Assembly (NCBI GenBank): GCA_964570205.1
Contig: CAZMXI010000193.1
Location: 1 to 8,695, forward strand
DNA length: 8,695 bases
Reading direction: 5' to 3'
From: CAZMXI01 sp964570205
Lineage (GTDB): Bacteria; Planctomycetota; Phycisphaerae; Tepidisphaerales; Tepidisphaeraceae
A program made the translations under genes and the position numbers. The notes beneath the pieces were generated by a model. The model was given only the letters and a program-made list of their open reading frames with translations. It made no database searches and was not told where the DNA came from. Of the stretch, positions 6,663 through 8,695 are shown in pieces. Numbering within the stretch: position 1 is the stretch's first letter; each line of letters starts with the position of its first letter.

Positions 6663-8069
6663 TCAGGTCGCCCCGGCCATGCCGGTTTCGATCGGCGCTG
6701 AGATAAACTCCCTCGGGTCGGTGATACGGCCTGTGAGCGCGCTGGCGGCGACGGTCAGCGGGCTGGCCAGGTACACCGCCGCCGATTTGCTGCCCATCCG
6801 GCCGGGGAAGTTGCGGTTGGTCGTGCTGATGCACACCTCGCTCTTATTGAGCCGGCCGAATGTGTCCTCCGGCCCGCCCAGGCATGCAGCGCACCCGCTG
6901 GGGCCGAGGTTGCACCCGGCATCCAACAGCACCTCTTCGATGCTCTTTTCATTCGGGCCTTTCTCGACGCCGCGCAGGTTCAGCCGCTTCATGTCGGCGT
7001 GAACCTCAGTCGAACCGGGCACCACGAACGTAGCCACCTTCACCTGGCGACCCTTAAGGATGTTGGCTGCGAAGATCATGTCGGTGATCTTTCCGCCGGT
7101 GCAGCTACCGACGTAAGCGCGGTCGATTTTCACCTCGCGGCAGTTGTGGGCGGTGTCCTTGTTGTCGGGCGAATGGGGCTTGGCGACCATTGGCTCCATC
7201 GTGCCAAGGTCCCACTCATATTCGGCGAAGTAGCTGGCGCTCGGGTCGTCCTTGAACACTTCCCAATTGGGGATATTGGACCGTTTGCGTACGTATTGCA
7301 GCGTCTTCTCATCCACGTCGCAGATGCCGTTCTTGCCGCCGGCCTCGATCGCCATGTTCGTCAGCGTCATCCGGTCTTCCAGCGTCAGGCTGCCGATGCC
7401 TTCGCCGGCGAAGTACATCGCGCGGTAGGTGGCGCCGTCCACGCCAATCTGGCCGATGACGGCGAGGATCAGGTCCTTTGCGGTCAGGTAGGGCGGGATC
7501 TGCCCGTGGAACGTGAACTTCATGGTCGTCGGCACCTTGAGCCAGAGCTTGCCGGTGCCCATGACGAAGCCAGCGTCGGTGTTGCCGATGCCGGTGGCGA
7601 ACTGCCCGAACGCGCCCGCGGTGCAGGTGTGGCTGTCGGTGCCCAGCAGGACTTCGCCCGGTCGCACGTGACCTTCTTCGGGCAGAGCCTTGTGACAAAC
7701 GCCCTTGTAACTGGTCTTGGTGGGATCCTTATAGGGGTTCGGCATGCCCGGCTCGTTCTTGACGAATTCTGGATCGTAGTAGTACCGAATACCCTGCTGT
7801 TTTACGAAATCGCGCAGAATCTGCACATTGCGATGGCACTTGAGGTCGGCCGTGAAGATGTAGTGATCCGGGATGATGACGATGCGAGACGGGTTCCAGA
7901 CCCGGGCGGACTGCCCGAACTGCTCGTAGAACACCCCAATGGTCCCTGGACCGCAGACATCGTGTGTCATGAGGATGTCCACATTCACCCAGATATTCTC
8001 ACCCGGCGCCACGGCGGTCTTGCCGCTGCGGCGAGCCAGTATCTTCTCCGTCATCGTCATGCCGGCCAT
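6663..8069 (-). CDS. leuC: 3-isopropylmalate dehydratase large subunit (LeuC), aconitase superfamily, 468 aa
   Basis: With LeuD it isomerises 2-isopropylmalate to 3-isopropylmalate in leucine synthesis using a 4Fe-4S cluster. The cluster cysteines are C323 (GSCTGG), C393 and C396 (CAACLGG). Substrate-site motifs THDVCGPGT (35-43), PDHYIFTAD (67-75) and GTDSHTCTAGAFGQ (143-156) are intact, and the end reads NRNFPGRMG (418-426) and ASALTGRITDPREF. This matches the LeuC type common in Planctomycetes and cyanobacteria. Homoaconitase or another 2-alkylmalate dehydratase cannot be excluded from sequence alone. The ATG at 8069 is chosen because AGGAG (8076-8080) lies 6 nt upstream; a TTG two codons earlier overlaps that spacer. 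leuD is not adjacent: the next gene downstream is ligA on the other strand. It diverges from argG. Confidence 0.93.
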   Translation of the reverse strand: MAGMTMTEKILARRSGKTAVAPGENIWVNVDILMTHDVCGPGTIGVFYEQFGQSARVWNPSRIVIIPDHYIFTADLKCHRNVQILRDFVKQQGIRYYYDPEFVKNEPGMPNPYKDPTKTSYKGVCHKALPEEGHVRPGEVLLGTDSHTCTAGAFGQFATGIGNTDAGFVMGTGKLWLKVPTTMKFTFHGQIPPYLTAKDLILAVIGQIGVDGATYRAMYFAGEGIGSLTLEDRMTLTNMAIEAGGKNGICDVDEKTLQYVRKRSNIPNWEVFKDDPSASYFAEYEWDLGTMEPMVAKPHSPDNKDTAHNCREVKIDRAYVGSCTGGKITDMIFAANILKGRQVKVATFVVPGSTEVHADMKRLNLRGVEKGPNEKSIEEVLLDAGCNLGPSGCAACLGGPEDTFGRLNKSEVCISTTNRNFPGRMGSKSAAVYLASPLTVAASALTGRITDPREFISAPIETGMAGAT

Positions 8070-8075
8070 CGCCAA

Positions 8076-8080
8076 CTCCT
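8076..8080 (-). promoter_or_regulatory. Ribosome binding site AGGAG of leuC
   Basis: AGGAG ends 6 nt (TTGGCG) before the ATG at 8069. It fixes this ATG as the start, against the TTG at 8075 and the internal ATGs at the fourth and sixth codons. Confidence 0.8.
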
Positions 8081-8110
8081 GAAGAAAGCCTATTTACCGA
8101 AAGTCCATCG

Positions 8111-8116
8111 AGTATA
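8111..8116 (-). promoter_or_regulatory. -10 box TATACT of leuC
   Basis: TATACT on the minus strand predicts a transcript start near 8104 and a leader of about 35 nt containing the AGGAG site. No convincing -35 is seen. The leader is too short for an obvious leucine attenuator. Confidence 0.45.
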
Positions 8117-8203
8117 TCGGGGCGTGGAAGTGGAATCCATGCATTGCCGTCCCTGTGCGCCGTCGAGCTCACTCGCCTCTCTCATGCCCTGTCATCAATC
8201 ACC

Positions 8204-8216
8204 GCTCCGGCGGAGC
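8204..8216. repeat. Palindrome in the leuC-argG divergent region
   Basis: GCTCC and GGAGC flank a 3-nt centre (GGC). The right arm reaches the expected -35 position of the argG promoter, so it could be a small operator. It does not resemble a classical ARG box, and chance is quite possible in this GC-rich DNA. Confidence 0.25.
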
Positions 8217-8238
8217 TTCCATCCCGTCGCCCGGTCCA

Positions 8239-8244
8239 TATACT
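8239..8244 (+). promoter_or_regulatory. -10 box TATACT of argG
   Basis: TATACT lies 24 nt before the argG ATG, giving a predicted start near 8251 and a short leader of about 18 nt that includes GGAG. The -35 region (CTTCCA) is weak. Confidence 0.5.
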
Positions 8245-8258
8245 GTTGTGCTTCAAAC

Positions 8259-8262
8259 GGAG
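8259..8262 (+). promoter_or_regulatory. Ribosome binding site GGAG of argG
   Basis: GGAG is followed by 6 nt (TCAACC) and then the ATG at 8269, the same spacing as at leuC. Confidence 0.7.
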
Positions 8263-8268
8263 TCAACC

Positions 8269-8695
8269 ATGGCAACAGTATCCCCAAAGAAGATTGTCCT
8301 GGCCTACAGCGGCGGGCTCGACACCAGCGTCATTCTCCCCTGGCTTAAGGACCGCTACCCTGGCGTCAAGCTCGTTGCGTTCGCGGCCGAGCTGGGGCAG
8401 GGCGATGAACTCAAAGGCATCGAAGACAAAGCGTACAAATCCGGGGCGGATGAGGTCATCATCAAGGACCTGCGTCAGGAATTCGCCGAGCAGTTCTGCT
8501 TCCCGATGCTCCGAGCCCATGCGGTTTATGAACAGGATTACCTGCTGGGCACCAGCATTGCCCGGCCGCTGATCGCCAAACACCAGGTGGAGGTTGCCCA
8601 CAGCACCAGCGCCGATGCCGTCGGCCACGGGGCGACCGGAAAGGGCAACGATCAGGTGCGGTTTGAACTGACCTACATGGCGTTGGATCCGAGCC
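8269..8695 (+). CDS. argG: Argininosuccinate synthase ArgG, N-terminal part, truncated by the window edge
   Basis: Joins citrulline and aspartate at the expense of ATP to form argininosuccinate, the penultimate step of arginine synthesis in the cytoplasm. The first 142 residues are present. The PP-loop AYSGGLDTS (12-20) binds ATP. ELGQGDE (41-47), YLLGTSIARPLIAK (91-104) and GHGATGKGNDQVRFE (119-133) are the conserved nucleotide, citrulline and aspartate site segments of the family. The start is fixed by GGAG 6 nt upstream, with a TATACT promoter before it. It is transcribed away from leuC, placing two amino-acid pathways on either side of a 199-bp control region. What follows argG lies outside the window. 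Confidence 0.98.
   Translation, partial: MATVSPKKIVLAYSGGLDTSVILPWLKDRYPGVKLVAFAAELGQGDELKGIEDKAYKSGADEVIIKDLRQEFAEQFCFPMLRAHAVYEQDYLLGTSIARPLIAKHQVEVAHSTSADAVGHGATGKGNDQVRFELTYMALDPS

Noticed and set aside
4546..6834. Two long minus-strand open frames opposite ligA (about 435 and 324 codons)
   Set aside because: They mirror ligA codon structure, lack start signals and show no family motif, while ligA is complete on the plus strand.
6999..8348. A 449-codon plus-strand open frame opposite leuC and into argG
   Set aside because: Antisense shadow of leuC; it overlaps the argG start in another frame and has no recognisable domain.
1..8695. An undescribed defence, mobile or biosynthetic system
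   Set aside because: All seven genes are identifiable housekeeping enzymes or common hydrolases in independent orientations. No cluster logic, repeats array, integrase or toxin-like small gene is visible.

Overview
The window is high-GC bacterial chromosome carrying seven protein-coding genes, six of which are recognisable conserved enzymes. No mobile element, CRISPR array, rRNA or tRNA is visible. The futalosine-type menaquinone enzyme MqnE, an NAD+-dependent ligase and a LeuC of the type common in Planctomycetes and cyanobacteria suggest a planctomycete-like (perhaps Phycisphaerae) organism. That placement is inference, not proof. A run of 10 Ns inside guaA shows this is a scaffolded draft or metagenome assembly.

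Layout from left to right: mqnE (minus, running off the left edge); a metallophosphoesterase (minus, 66 bp upstream of mqnE); a non-coding stretch of about 355 bp with several small hairpins; guaA (minus, interrupted by the N gap); a divergently oriented alpha/beta hydrolase, probably a lipoprotein (plus); ligA (plus, 30 bp after the hydrolase); leuC (minus, tail to tail with ligA, 17 bp apart); and argG (plus, divergent from leuC across 199 bp and running off the right edge).

The genes do not form one pathway. They cover quinone synthesis (mqnE), GMP synthesis (guaA), DNA joining (ligA), leucine synthesis (leuC) and arginine synthesis (argG), plus two hydrolases of unknown substrate. I found no convincing undescribed multi-gene system. 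The best non-trivial signal is regulatory. mqnE, the hydrolase and ligA each have a -10 hexamer (TATACT, TATAAT, TAAAAT) followed by exactly 7 nt and then ATG, with no usable Shine-Dalgarno sequence, which is the layout of leaderless transcripts. leuC and argG instead have TATACT boxes further upstream and good Shine-Dalgarno sequences 6 nt before ATG. Two modes of translation start therefore appear side by side. At ligA, a perfect 7-bp inverted repeat brackets the -10 box and ends directly at the start codon.
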